7,796 nucleotides of DNA from an uncultured Clostridia bacterium (GTDB lineage Bacteria > Bacillota > Clostridia > Oscillospirales > Ruminococcaceae). The notes beneath the pieces are model-generated. The model did not search any database. It worked only from the letters and a program-made list of their open reading frames with translations, and was not told where the DNA came from. Position numbers and translations under genes: made by a program. Shown piece by piece: positions 1 through 6,900 of the stretch. The stretch is from NCBI GenBank assembly GCA_945931735.1, contig CAMEPN010000079.1:1-7796 (forward strand), read 5' to 3'. Numbering within the stretch: the first letter of the stretch is position 1; each line of letters opens with the position of its first letter.

Positions 1-2665
1 CCCCCGCCGCGCCGCTGCCCGCGACAGAGTTTGCGTAGTCCATGATGTCCTGCTTGTCGGAGGTGCTCAGCGCGCCGTCGGAAAGCCCGTCTGCGGCTTC
101 CTCGAGTTTATCGGCGGCTTCATTGAGTTTTTCGGCTGTATCGGCGGTTTTCAGCTCGTTCAGCGCTTCTGTTGCCTTGTCAAGCTGCGCCTTGTCGGCT
201 TCGGAGGCGGTTTTTTTCGCTTCGGTCAGTTCCTTTTCCATGGCTGCAAGCTCCGCCATATTGACAGAGCCTGCGCCCGAACCATCGCCCGAACCGCCGG
301 CTGCCCTGTCGGCTATGCTCTTCAATTCGTCTTTGATATTCTTATATGTATTTTCGTCGGAAACAGCTTCGAGCGCCTGCGCCATTTTTTCGGCGGCAGA
401 CTTCGCATTCTCTGTGTCGGCAAGCTGCTTCAAAGCCTCGAGCGCCTTGTCGAGCTGCGCCTTGTCAGCCGCGGAAGCGCCGTTTTTCGCGTCGTTTATC
501 ATTTTCTCCGCGTCGCCTGCCGAAGCCGAGCCGTTCGATATATCGTCAGCAAGGTCGCGCACGGCGTTCTTAATCGCGCTGTCGGAGATAGCGCCCACCG
601 CCTGCGAGAGCGCCTTTTCCGCGCCGTCGGCAGCCTTTTCCGCCGCAGCAAGCTCTTTCAATGCTGCGAGCGCCTTGTCAAGCTGCGCCTTGTCGCCCGA
701 AGAGGCTGCGGCGCTGTTCTTCGCGTCGTTGAGCAGCTTCTCGCACTCCTCGGCGCTCAGTATCCCGTTGTCCGCGATAAGTGAAGCGGTGTATTTCAGC
801 ATTTCCGACTTCAGCCCGTCGTCGAGCAGGTCGTCGGGAACGTTCTGTAATGCGGTCTTAAGCTTGTCATACGCGGTTTCGGACTTTGACACGCTGCCGC
901 TCGACACCGCGTCCTCCATGTCCTCAAGAGAAGCAAGCGTCTGCTCCAGAAGCGCCCTGTCCACGTCGGAAAGGTAGTCTTTATCAACGGATATCTTCGC
1001 GTTAAGCGCGCGGATCGTATCCTTGTCGGGCGAGGCGGAATTAAGCTCGCCGAGCAGGTCGCTCATCAGCCCGCCTATCTCCGCGGACACCTCCGCACGC
1101 AGCGCGTTGAGCTGCTCCTGCAAAGCTTCGACCTGCTGCATAGCGCTGTCCGCGAGGGCGTCGTTTCCGCTGTTCAGCGCGTCGAGATATTTCCCGTAGG
1201 CGGAATCCAGCCTGTCGTTAAGGTCGTCGATTTTCTTCTGCGAATCGGTCGCGGGCGCGGACGCCGCCTCGGCAGCCGCCGCGTCGGAAAGAACGCTGTC
1301 CGCGCTCTCCGCAGCCGCGGAAATGACCGCCTTGCTAAGCTCGTCGTCGCCGCTGTTCTCCGAAAGCGCCGAAAGCAGCAGCCCGAGCGACGAGAGATCC
1401 TCGGAAAGCTCCTTGTTATATTCGTCAGAGGTGGTCGAGCCGGTGTTGTAGAACGCCTTGTCCTTGGCGAGCTGCTGCGCGTCCGAAATGTCCGTGCTTA
1501 GCTGCTGCAATACCTCCTGCGAAGTCATTCCCGAGCCGCCCTGCTTGTAGATGTCATGAGTGCCGTTGAGTATCGAGGTGACAGTTTCCTCGATGCTGTC
1601 CATAAGCTCGTTCATCATTTCCTCGGACAGCTCCGCAGCCGCCTCGCTGTCGGTGCTGTTTCCGTTTATCATTGCGTCGAGCACCGCGAGGGTATTCGCC
1701 GCCTTTTCCGCAGCCGCGCTGTCGCCGGAATTTGCCGCCGCGATAAGCTGCTCCTCAAGCTGCGCCTGCTTTTTCCCGACCGCGTCGGCAGGCTCCGACC
1801 CTATCTCGCTCTGCGCTTCGCTCATACTGCCCTGTATCTCCGACTCCGCGTCGGACAGCAGCGAAATAAGCGTTTCGTGCGCAGATACGTCGTGATTTTT
1901 CAGAGTGGTTATAATGTTGTCTATCCTGTCGCAGACGACGCCGTAGCAGTGGCTTTCAAGCTCGGCGCGCTTCTTCATCTTGACGGCGACAAGCGACTCC
2001 TTCGCGCTGCCGTCCGCCGAGGCTATCACCGCGTCCAGCGAGTTCATGTCCCTCAGCAGCCCCGTGCATACCGAGTCGTTTATCTTTCCGAAAAGGTAGT
2101 TAAGCTCCGAAACCTCTTTTGCGTAAAGCTCGTGCTTTTTCTCGACCTCTTCATCATCATCGTCTGCGGTCGCGTCGGACTGCTTTTTGACCATTTCATG
2201 GTGCTTCAGCACGGCGGAAAGCTCGGACATTTCTTTCGGGTCATACGCCCCGTCGACGTCCTGCACGGATACCTGCTGTCCCGTGGTAAAGTCCACGACC
2301 GAGCCGTCCGCCTTGAAATACAGCGTAAGATCGAGCGAGTCGATAACGGCTGCGTCGACTATGCGGGAATTGGTGAGCGTTATGTCGCTGACGCTCTCCG
2401 CGTCGGTGATATCGTACCATACGCCCTCGTTAAGCTCCGATTTATAGTACACCTTGTTCTGGTTGGTGTCCTGGGCATTCTTTTCGGCAAGAGCCTGATT
2501 TTCCTCGTTAAGCGCCTCGAAATCGATAAGATATGTACCGATAATAAGCGAGGAATTTTTGATATTATCCGCAGCGGGGCGGTTTTCGCCGAACGCGAAC
2601 ACTCCCGCGAGCACGGCGCACAGTCCCGCAACGCCGGCAATTATCAGCGGCTTTTTCTTTGCCAA
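1..2665 (-). CDS. large membrane-targeted Ala/Asp-rich helical protein, 3' partial
   Basis: I translated this frame by hand: 888 sense codons run without a stop from a TTG start to the window edge, so the C-terminus is missing. An in-frame TGA at 2687-2689 leaves TTG at 2663-2665 as the best start, behind a GAGGGTG ribosome site. Residues 1-5 (MAKKK) and a hydrophobic stretch 6-26 form a signal anchor, or a signal peptide that could be cut after AFG. Residues about 40-165 form a folded-looking domain (KVYYKSELNEGVWYDITDAE, SVVDFTTGQQVSVQDVDGAYDP). An acidic run (ADDDDEEVEKK, 167-177) follows, and from about 180 onward the chain is almost wholly helical, acidic and rich in Ala, Ser, Asp, Glu and Leu, likely coiled-coil. 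DKAQLDKA occurs at 658, 734 and 824, and a Gly/Ser linker (GGSGDGSGAGS) at 790-800. It starts 28 bp behind the TolC-like gene. I do not recognise the family. An extended structural or scaffold protein at the cell surface is plausible; a tape-measure role is less likely because of the export signal. Confidence 0.9.
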   Translation of the reverse strand, partial: MAKKKPLIIAGVAGLCAVLAGVFAFGENRPAADNIKNSSLIIGTYLIDFEALNEENQALAEKNAQDTNQNKVYYKSELNEGVWYDITDAESVSDITLTNSRIVDAAVIDSLDLTLYFKADGSVVDFTTGQQVSVQDVDGAYDPKEMSELSAVLKHHEMVKKQSDATADDDDEEVEKKHELYAKEVSELNYLFGKINDSVCTGLLRDMNSLDAVIASADGSAKESLVAVKMKKRAELESHCYGVVCDRIDNIITTLKNHDVSAHETLISLLSDAESEIQGSMSEAQSEIGSEPADAVGKKQAQLEEQLIAAANSGDSAAAEKAANTLAVLDAMINGNSTDSEAAAELSEEMMNELMDSIEETVTSILNGTHDIYKQGGSGMTSQEVLQQLSTDISDAQQLAKDKAFYNTGSTTSDEYNKELSEDLSSLGLLLSALSENSGDDELSKAVISAAAESADSVLSDAAAAEAASAPATDSQKKIDDLNDRLDSAYGKYLDALNSGNDALADSAMQQVEALQEQLNALRAEVSAEIGGLMSDLLGELNSASPDKDTIRALNAKISVDKDYLSDVDRALLEQTLASLEDMEDAVSSGSVSKSETAYDKLKTALQNVPDDLLDDGLKSEMLKYTASLIADNGILSAEECEKLLNDAKNSAAASSGDKAQLDKALAALKELAAAEKAADGAEKALSQAVGAISDSAIKNAVRDLADDISNGSASAGDAEKMINDAKNGASAADKAQLDKALEALKQLADTENAKSAAEKMAQALEAVSDENTYKNIKDELKSIADRAAGGSGDGSGAGSVNMAELAAMEKELTEAKKTASEADKAQLDKATEALNELKTADTAEKLNEAADKLEEAADGLSDGALSTSDKQDIMDYANSVAGSGAAG
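174..694 (-). repeat. three spaced copies of a DKAQLDKA-encoding repeat
   Basis: Near-identical 23-bp units lie at 174-196, 444-466 and 672-694 (plus strand gccttgtc, one variable base, agctgcgccttgtc). They are in frame within the large helical protein, spaced 90 and 76 codons apart. The similarity extends at protein level: each is preceded by Ala/Ser residues and followed by a helix of the type ALxALKxLA. The second and third copies are also preceded by related acidic helices. This looks like a diverged domain repeat of about 76-90 residues, not a regulatory DNA repeat. Confidence 0.8.
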
Positions 2666-2670
2666 AACAA

Positions 2671-2677
2671 CACCCTC
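2671..2677 (-). promoter_or_regulatory. ribosome binding site deciding the TTG start of the large gene
   Basis: Minus-strand GAGGGTG lies 5 bases before TTG at 2663-2665. The only other possible start after the in-frame TGA at 2687-2689 is a CTG at 2681-2683, which would sit upstream of this site. The TTG start also gives a normal basic-then-hydrophobic N-terminus. Confidence 0.7.
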
Positions 2678-2693
2678 TTTCAGTGGTCATTTA

Positions 2694-4718
2694 TCAATAA
2701 ACGAGCAGTTTTTCTCCCTCGGAATTAATGATCGGAGTAAGCTCCGCCATTTCCTCTGTGCCCTGATACAGCTTTACGGTGAAGCCCGATATATCCGCGA
2801 ATGTGGAGCTTAAATGAGCGAAGCCCTCCTTATCGGTGCCCTCGCCGAGCATTTTGTCCCCGTAATACAGCTCGAAGCGGTCGAACGCGAACATCTCCGA
2901 GGTCACGCCGAACGTTGACTTCATTCCGCTCTGCGAAACGCTCCATGTCCCCGCGATAAGCTTCTGCGTGCCGCCCTTTGCGGGCTGCATATCAAGCGTG
3001 CCGTAATACTGCATACCGTCGAACACGGCGGTGTATTTAAGCTCGCTGTCCTTGTAGAATTTCACCGTAAGCAGCGAGGTGTCGGAATAAACCGTGCTTA
3101 TCGAGGTGATAGTCTTCCCTATCTCGGTCCTTGCGCCTATCTTAACGCCCGAATCGGTGCAAAGCTCGTAATGCGTCACGTCGTAGCTCTCGGGTATCTT
3201 GACGCCGAACTCGCATTTGTAGGTCGAGCCGAGAACGTTGACATACCACGACGGAACGCTGTCGTCCGTCATATCTCCCGTGGAAATGCCGTCCTCGACA
3301 TTGATAAGCTGCGCGCCGCCCGTCCCGAGCACCTTGTCGGCAATGTAGTTTGCGCTCTGACGGTTGTAGGAGGAAATGCTCTTCGCAAAGTCGATTCGCA
3401 TTTCGTAAATGCTCTTCTGCTGCTCCATAAGCGCTATTTTCTTGTCATAAAGGTCAGTGTATTCAACAAGACCCGCCATGTTGTCCTTAAGCGCGTCGGC
3501 GTAGTCCTTCTGCATTTTCGAGAGGTAGCTCGTCGCGTTGGAGTATGCCGCCTTTGATTCGAGAAGCGCGTCGAAGCCGTCGCTCAGGGAGTTCATAAGC
3601 TCGTTAAGCGCCGCCTCGCGCTGCTGCTCCGCCTCGTCAAGCTCGGTAAGGCTCACGAACAGCGCATAACGCTCGTCCTCAAGATAGCGCTCGCCGGAAT
3701 AGGTGCCCTTGAACCATTCCTTAGGAATGTAAATCGTGAAGAATATCAGCCATATTTTATACGAGCCTTTCCACGGCTCCTCTATCTTGTCGAGGAACCG
3801 GTTGTACTTCTTGATGAATACCTCGTAGTCTATCTGCTCGCCGCGAGCCTTGCAGGAATTTATGTAGCTCATGACGTTCGCCGCATCGCTGCCGTATCTT
3901 CCCGAATAAACGCTCTTGACCGTTTCGGTGCGGCTCTCGGCGGCGTTTTTCTGCTCGACCGCCTTTTGGTAGGTGTAGTCGTTGGACTCCGCGTAGCTCT
4001 GTATCTTCTTAAGGTCGGCGGTCGTAAGGCTTACCGTCGGGAGCTTGCATTTGAAAATATATCCCTTTGTAACGTCAACGCCGACTATGCTTGACAGCTT
4101 CTTCTTCGCCGATTCATACGAGGTCTTTGCCTTTTTAAGCGAGGACTCCGCGTCGCTCACCTGCTTTTCCATGTACTCGACGTCGCTTTTCTTCGCCTCG
4201 CCCTTGGCGTAGTTTTTCTTGATGGTGTCAAGACCCTCCTGCGCCTGTTTGAGCAGGTTTTCGTAATAGGTTATCTCATATGCCTTGTAAACCACGGTGT
4301 AGTACTGCTGCTCGCAGCTCGCCGTTTCGGACAGTATCGCGTCGTTGTACTCCATATTGAGCAGCTTTATCTCGCTCTGAATGTCCGGCACCTTTGTCAG
4401 CAGCTCTATCTCCTTCGGCATACCATGCTTTTCGGGGAATTTTATGTTGAACAGCAGCGAAAACCTTATCGTGCTTTCGTTGCGGCGTGTGTCCGCTATC
4501 GCGGAATACGCCTGCCTGAGCTGTATCTGCTTTTTGATCTTGCTTACGGTTATCCCGCGGAGCTTGTCGCTGTTTTTAAGGGTCAGCGACACCGCCTGCT
4601 CGAGCGTAAAGGTCTTTTCCGAGGGCGCCGCGAACGCTTCCGTCCCGACCGTTCCCGCCAGAATGACCGCGCACATAAGAAGGCTTACCGCCCGTCTGAT
4701 AATCTTTCCGAATTTCAT
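2694..4718 (-). CDS. secreted TolC/outer-membrane-efflux-like helical protein with duplicated C-terminal domain
   Basis: A signal peptide is evident: basic MKFGKIIRR, a hydrophobic core, and a likely cleavage after AFA at residue 30; Cys16 is not in a lipobox. Residues about 36-460 follow the two-fold TolC plan. FTLEQAVSLTLKNSDKL matches the family's opening. A short strand-like stretch IRFSLLFNIKF (84-94) leads to long helices with GEAKKSDVEYMEKQVSDAES and KKLSSIVGVD (173-215). The second half has IWLIFFTIYI (322-331), long helices, then NMAGLVEYTDLYDKKIALMEQQ (413-434), matching the family's second 'G..s..dl.da' motif. The strand segments are too short for an obvious copy of the classical barrel. 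Residues about 500-674 add two copies of a beta-rich domain not found in ordinary TolC. The gene starts 16 bp after the MORN gene behind a strong ribosome site. No adaptor or pump gene adjoins it, so ordinary drug efflux is unlikely; a structural envelope role with the injection machine is inferred. If the host has no outer membrane, the protein must work in a different setting. Confidence 0.82.
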   Translation of the reverse strand: MKFGKIIRRAVSLLMCAVILAGTVGTEAFAAPSEKTFTLEQAVSLTLKNSDKLRGITVSKIKKQIQLRQAYSAIADTRRNESTIRFSLLFNIKFPEKHGMPKEIELLTKVPDIQSEIKLLNMEYNDAILSETASCEQQYYTVVYKAYEITYYENLLKQAQEGLDTIKKNYAKGEAKKSDVEYMEKQVSDAESSLKKAKTSYESAKKKLSSIVGVDVTKGYIFKCKLPTVSLTTADLKKIQSYAESNDYTYQKAVEQKNAAESRTETVKSVYSGRYGSDAANVMSYINSCKARGEQIDYEVFIKKYNRFLDKIEEPWKGSYKIWLIFFTIYIPKEWFKGTYSGERYLEDERYALFVSLTELDEAEQQREAALNELMNSLSDGFDALLESKAAYSNATSYLSKMQKDYADALKDNMAGLVEYTDLYDKKIALMEQQKSIYEMRIDFAKSISSYNRQSANYIADKVLGTGGAQLINVEDGISTGDMTDDSVPSWYVNVLGSTYKCEFGVKIPESYDVTHYELCTDSGVKIGARTEIGKTITSISTVYSDTSLLTVKFYKDSELKYTAVFDGMQYYGTLDMQPAKGGTQKLIAGTWSVSQSGMKSTFGVTSEMFAFDRFELYYGDKMLGEGTDKEGFAHLSSTFADISGFTVKLYQGTEEMAELTPIINSEGEKLLVY
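2727..3221 (-). repeat. tandem duplicated beta-rich domain at the C-terminus of the TolC-like protein
   Basis: Residues about 500-565 and 599-664 align with each other. FGVKIPESYDVTHYEL pairs with FGVTSEMFAFDRFEL; ISTVYSDTSLLTVKFYKDSE pairs with LSSTFADISGFTVKLYQGTE. The offset is 96-99 residues. Coordinates cover both units and the linker between them. The copies are diverged at DNA level, so the duplication is old. Confidence 0.75.
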
Positions 4719-4722
4719 GCAG

Positions 4723-4730
4723 CACCTCCC
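4723..4730 (-). promoter_or_regulatory. ribosome binding site of the TolC-like gene
   Basis: Minus-strand GGGAGGTG lies 4 bases before ATG at 4716-4718, inside the 16-bp gap after the MORN gene. It supports this ATG, which also gives a complete signal peptide. Confidence 0.85.
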
Positions 4731-4734
4731 CGCG

Positions 4735-6123
4735 TTAAACTATCCCGACTTCATAGAACAGCACCCTGCCGCCGCTGTAATAAAGCTTGACGAACACATT
4801 GTCTTTAATGTATTTCGCGACCTCGAGAAGCTCCGGCGGCCTTATGCCGCAGTAGCTGAGCTGCTTTATGTCAAATTCCTCGGGAATGAAATCATATTCG
4901 CTGTATTTCACCGCGCCGTCCGGAACGGCATAGCCGCCCTGCTCCGCGCCGACATATGCGTTCAGAAGCTGCGGCTCGCCCGTGATTATAAGGCGGTCGG
5001 TCTTTCCGTCCGCGCCGAAGATAAACCCGACGCCGAGCTTTGAATAATGCACGATATATTTGCCGCCAAGCTCGCGCGTCACCGCGTTCTCCGTGAAGCA
5101 CTGCTCAACCTGCTGCCTGTCTGCCGCGGCGTAGGAAAGGTACGCTATCTCCCCGCGCGACATCTCGCCGCTGTAAAGAAGCTCGCCGTCCGCGGAATAG
5201 ATATCAGCGCTTCCGTTCGCCTGTCCGTCCTCGAAAACGCCCTCCAGCCGCATATCCGTCTTGTAGCGGTAAAGAATGCCGCTGCCGCTGTATTTTCCGG
5301 CAAGGAAGCCGCCCGAATACACCTTTTCTCCGTTGCTGTAAAGCGTGCCCTCGCCCGTTCTCTCGCCGTTTACGAAGTCGCCCTTGTAGACAAGCTTTCC
5401 GTCGTCGTAAAGCTCGCCCTTGCCGTTGAACTGCCCCGAGCCGAACCCGCCGCTGTACATCAGCTCGCCCGTGTCGGAATAGAGCGAAGCCTCGCCCTCA
5501 AGCATTCCCGAAACGTAGGTGCCGCTGACCTTGACCTTTCCGTTGCTGTAATATTCGGTGCCCGCGCCGCTGTACAGGCTGTCGGCAAATCCGCCCGAAT
5601 AAACCAGCCCGCCGTATTCGTCGTACAGTTTTCCCGTGCCGTTGTATTCGTTGTCGTCAAACTGACCCTGATAAACCATTACGCCGCTGCTGTAAAGCTT
5701 TCCGTCGCCGCACGCCCTGCCGTCCTTCATTTCGCCGGCATAGAGCAGCGAACCGTCTGCGGTGTATACCTCCGCCTTGCCGGTCGCGGTGTGGAACTCC
5801 GGCGTGTTGACAACGAGGCGCGTTGTGAAGAATGTTTTGTTGAGGAACGGCACCGCGAACCAGATTATCGCCAGAACCACCGCCGCCGTAAGCAGTATCC
5901 CCGCCAGCAGCGCGCGCTTCGCGACGTACGAGCCGCCTATCTTTATGTAATCCGAAAGCTCGGACGGCTTCTTTACGATGAAGTTTACGATGTCCTTGAG
6001 CAGGTCCTTGGCTTTCTTTGCGATCTCGAGCGGCAGCCGCTTTATCTTCGCAAACTTGACCGAAAGACGGCTGAGCGAGCTTTTTATAACGCCCTCGATA
6101 CGCCGGAATATTATATCAAACAC
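4735..6123 (-). CDS. membrane-anchored MORN-repeat protein
   Basis: The 462-residue protein has three parts. Residues 1-70 are strongly basic, with many Lys and Arg and amphipathic stretches. Residues about 71-93 form one clear transmembrane helix (ALLAGILLTAAVVLAIIWFA core). Residues about 115-322 contain nine MORN-type repeats of 23-24 residues, each built on a G-x-G-x-x-Y core (GDGKLY, GTGKLY, GAGTEYY, GKGELY, GEGTLY and others) and followed by a Y-x-G-x-F/M strand. Residues about 323-462 form a non-repetitive C-terminal domain that I do not recognise. By the positive-inside rule the N-terminus is cytoplasmic and the MORN region lies outside the membrane. The start is GTG: an in-frame TGA lies just upstream (6133-6135), and a good ribosome site lies 9 bases before it. 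Its place directly behind the spike genes suggests a docking or envelope role for the contractile particle; this is inferred. MORN repeats are known mainly from proteins that contact membranes or other proteins, and they do not give a function here. Confidence 0.9.
   Translation of the reverse strand: MFDIIFRRIEGVIKSSLSRLSVKFAKIKRLPLEIAKKAKDLLKDIVNFIVKKPSELSDYIKIGGSYVAKRALLAGILLTAAVVLAIIWFAVPFLNKTFFTTRLVVNTPEFHTATGKAEVYTADGSLLYAGEMKDGRACGDGKLYSSGVMVYQGQFDDNEYNGTGKLYDEYGGLVYSGGFADSLYSGAGTEYYSNGKVKVSGTYVSGMLEGEASLYSDTGELMYSGGFGSGQFNGKGELYDDGKLVYKGDFVNGERTGEGTLYSNGEKVYSGGFLAGKYSGSGILYRYKTDMRLEGVFEDGQANGSADIYSADGELLYSGEMSRGEIAYLSYAAADRQQVEQCFTENAVTRELGGKYIVHYSKLGVGFIFGADGKTDRLIITGEPQLLNAYVGAEQGGYAVPDGAVKYSEYDFIPEEFDIKQLSYCGIRPPELLEVAKYIKDNVFVKLYYSGGRVLFYEVGIV
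5158..5781 (-). repeat. nine tandem MORN repeats
   Basis: The stretch encodes residues about 115-322 of the MORN protein. G-x-G-x-x-Y-type cores begin near residues 115, 139, 162, 186, 210, 234, 257, 280 and 304, a spacing of 23-24 residues. Units 1, 5 and 9 are degenerate at the second Gly (GKAEVY, GEASLY, GSADIY). The even spacing fits one continuous MORN beta-sheet ribbon. Confidence 0.88.
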
Positions 6124-6132
6124 TGCCGCTCG

Positions 6133-6143
6133 TCACCGCCTTT
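6133..6143 (-). promoter_or_regulatory. ribosome binding site deciding the GTG start of the MORN gene
   Basis: Minus-strand AAAGGCGGTGA differs at one base from the full consensus AAAGGAGGTGA and lies 9 bases before GTG at 6121-6123. The site overlaps an in-frame TGA (6133-6135), so no upstream start can use this frame. Confidence 0.75.
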
Positions 6144-6156
6144 CCCGAATATTTTA

Positions 6157-6900
6157 TCAGTTCACCTTAACTATCGAGCCTTTTACCGAGGTCTGCCCGT
6201 CGGAGCTTATGTTGAGCGAGCCGCCCGCCTTTACCTCGGTGCTGTCGCCGTTTATCGTTACTTTAGAGGATTTCAGCTTCGCGGAGCTGTCGCTGCTCAT
6301 GGTGAGATTTCCGCTGTCCTCCATGAGTATCTTGGTAGACCCCGCGCTGAGCGACACCTTTTTCTCCGCCTGTATCGTTATCGCGCCGTTCTCTGCGTCC
6401 ATTTTTATTATGTTCTTCTTGTCCTTGTCGGAGATAGTGACGCAGTTTTTCTCGTCGCTGAGCGACACGATAAGCCCGTTTTTCGTAACTATGTCGATAT
6501 GCTCCTTGCCGTCTGTGTCGTCGAACACCAGCTTGTGGCCGTATTTCGTCTGCACCGTGCGGATTGTGTTGTCCTCCGTTATCTCGACCGGTGGCTTGAA
6601 ATTCTTGTTCCAGAGCGAGCCGATAACATATCCGCGCGTTATGTCCCCGCCCGCGAATGACACCAGAACCTCGTCGCCGACATTCGGGAAGAACAGCATA
6701 CCCCACTCCGCGCCGCTCATCGGCGTGCAGACGCGGATAAAATCCGTTTCGTAGTCGGGTATGTCGAGGTTGAGCAGCTTGACCTTTACCCTGCCGAGCT
6801 TTTCGGGGTCGTTTATGTTGGTCACGACCGCGGGACAGACACCGTAGTAAAGCTGCTTCTTGTCCTCTGTTCCGTCCTCAAGATATTCAAGCAGGCTCAT
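6157..6900 (-). CDS. gpV/gp5-like baseplate spike protein (VgrG OB-fold and beta-helix)
   Basis: This 247-residue protein is the central spike of a contractile tail, equivalent to P2 gpV or the C-terminal half of VgrG. Residues about 18-100 form the OB-fold: YYGVCPAVVTNINDPEKLGRVKV, then GAEWGMLFFPNVGDEVLVSF, GGD and YVIGSLWN, the classic order for Phage_base_V/VgrG proteins. From about 111 to 247 the chain consists of short beta-strand repeats rich in Gly, Asp, Ser and Lys (TKYGHKLVFDDTDGKEHIDI, NGLIVSLSDE, KDKKNIIKMDAENGAITIQA) and ends VKGSIVKVN, typical of the triple-stranded beta-helix. No lysozyme domain like that of T4 gp5 and no C-terminal effector extension is present. The ATG sits in the ATGA overlap with the hub gene; a G-run (6910-6914) lies 9 bases upstream. 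A separate PAAR tip protein would be expected to cap it, but none is encoded in the window. Confidence 0.93.
   Translation of the reverse strand: MSLLEYLEDGTEDKKQLYYGVCPAVVTNINDPEKLGRVKVKLLNLDIPDYETDFIRVCTPMSGAEWGMLFFPNVGDEVLVSFAGGDITRGYVIGSLWNKNFKPPVEITEDNTIRTVQTKYGHKLVFDDTDGKEHIDIVTKNGLIVSLSDEKNCVTISDKDKKNIIKMDAENGAITIQAEKKVSLSAGSTKILMEDSGNLTMSSDSSAKLKSSKVTINGDSTEVKAGGSLNISSDGQTSVKGSIVKVN
6897..6900 (-). promoter_or_regulatory. ATGA stop/start overlap between hub and spike genes
   Basis: The hub gene's TGA and the spike gene's ATG share the bases ATGA. Such overlaps usually couple translation of the two products and keep them in fixed ratio, which fits two proteins that assemble together as trimers. 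Confidence 0.9.

Noticed and set aside
42..977. 311-codon Ser/Ala-rich open frame on the plus strand
   Set aside because: It mirrors the Ala/Glu/Asp-rich repeat codons of the minus-strand gene. The low-complexity Ser/Ala/Phe product is what the antisense of such codons gives.
2380..2640. 86-codon minus-strand frame
   Set aside because: It lies wholly within the large gene in a different frame and is Arg/Pro/Thr-rich without a motif.
1..2665. Phage tape-measure protein as the identity of the large helical gene
   Set aside because: A basic N-terminus followed by a hydrophobic segment indicates export or anchoring at the start, unlike tape measures, and the gene follows another exported protein. 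It cannot be fully excluded without the C-terminus.
2565..2690. Short minus-strand ATG frame with several Cys (MTTERGCCFGKEKAADNCRRC)
   Set aside because: It overlaps the start of the large gene in another frame, has no ribosome site before its ATG, and ends after 41 codons. The TTG frame fits far better.
1556..2728. 390-codon open frame on the plus strand
   Set aside because: It is antisense to the large helical protein and the end of the TolC-like gene, is Arg/Val/Leu-rich, and crosses the boundary between two real genes.
6124..6156. Possible terminator or promoter between spike and MORN genes
   Set aside because: The 33-bp gap holds only a ribosome site; no hairpin with a T-run and no convincing -35/-10 pair is visible.
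5047..6660. 537-codon open frame on the plus strand
   Set aside because: It runs antisense across the MORN and spike genes, which have clear domains. Its product is rich in Arg, Val, Leu and Ala with no recognisable motif. GC-rich codon use opens such shadow frames.
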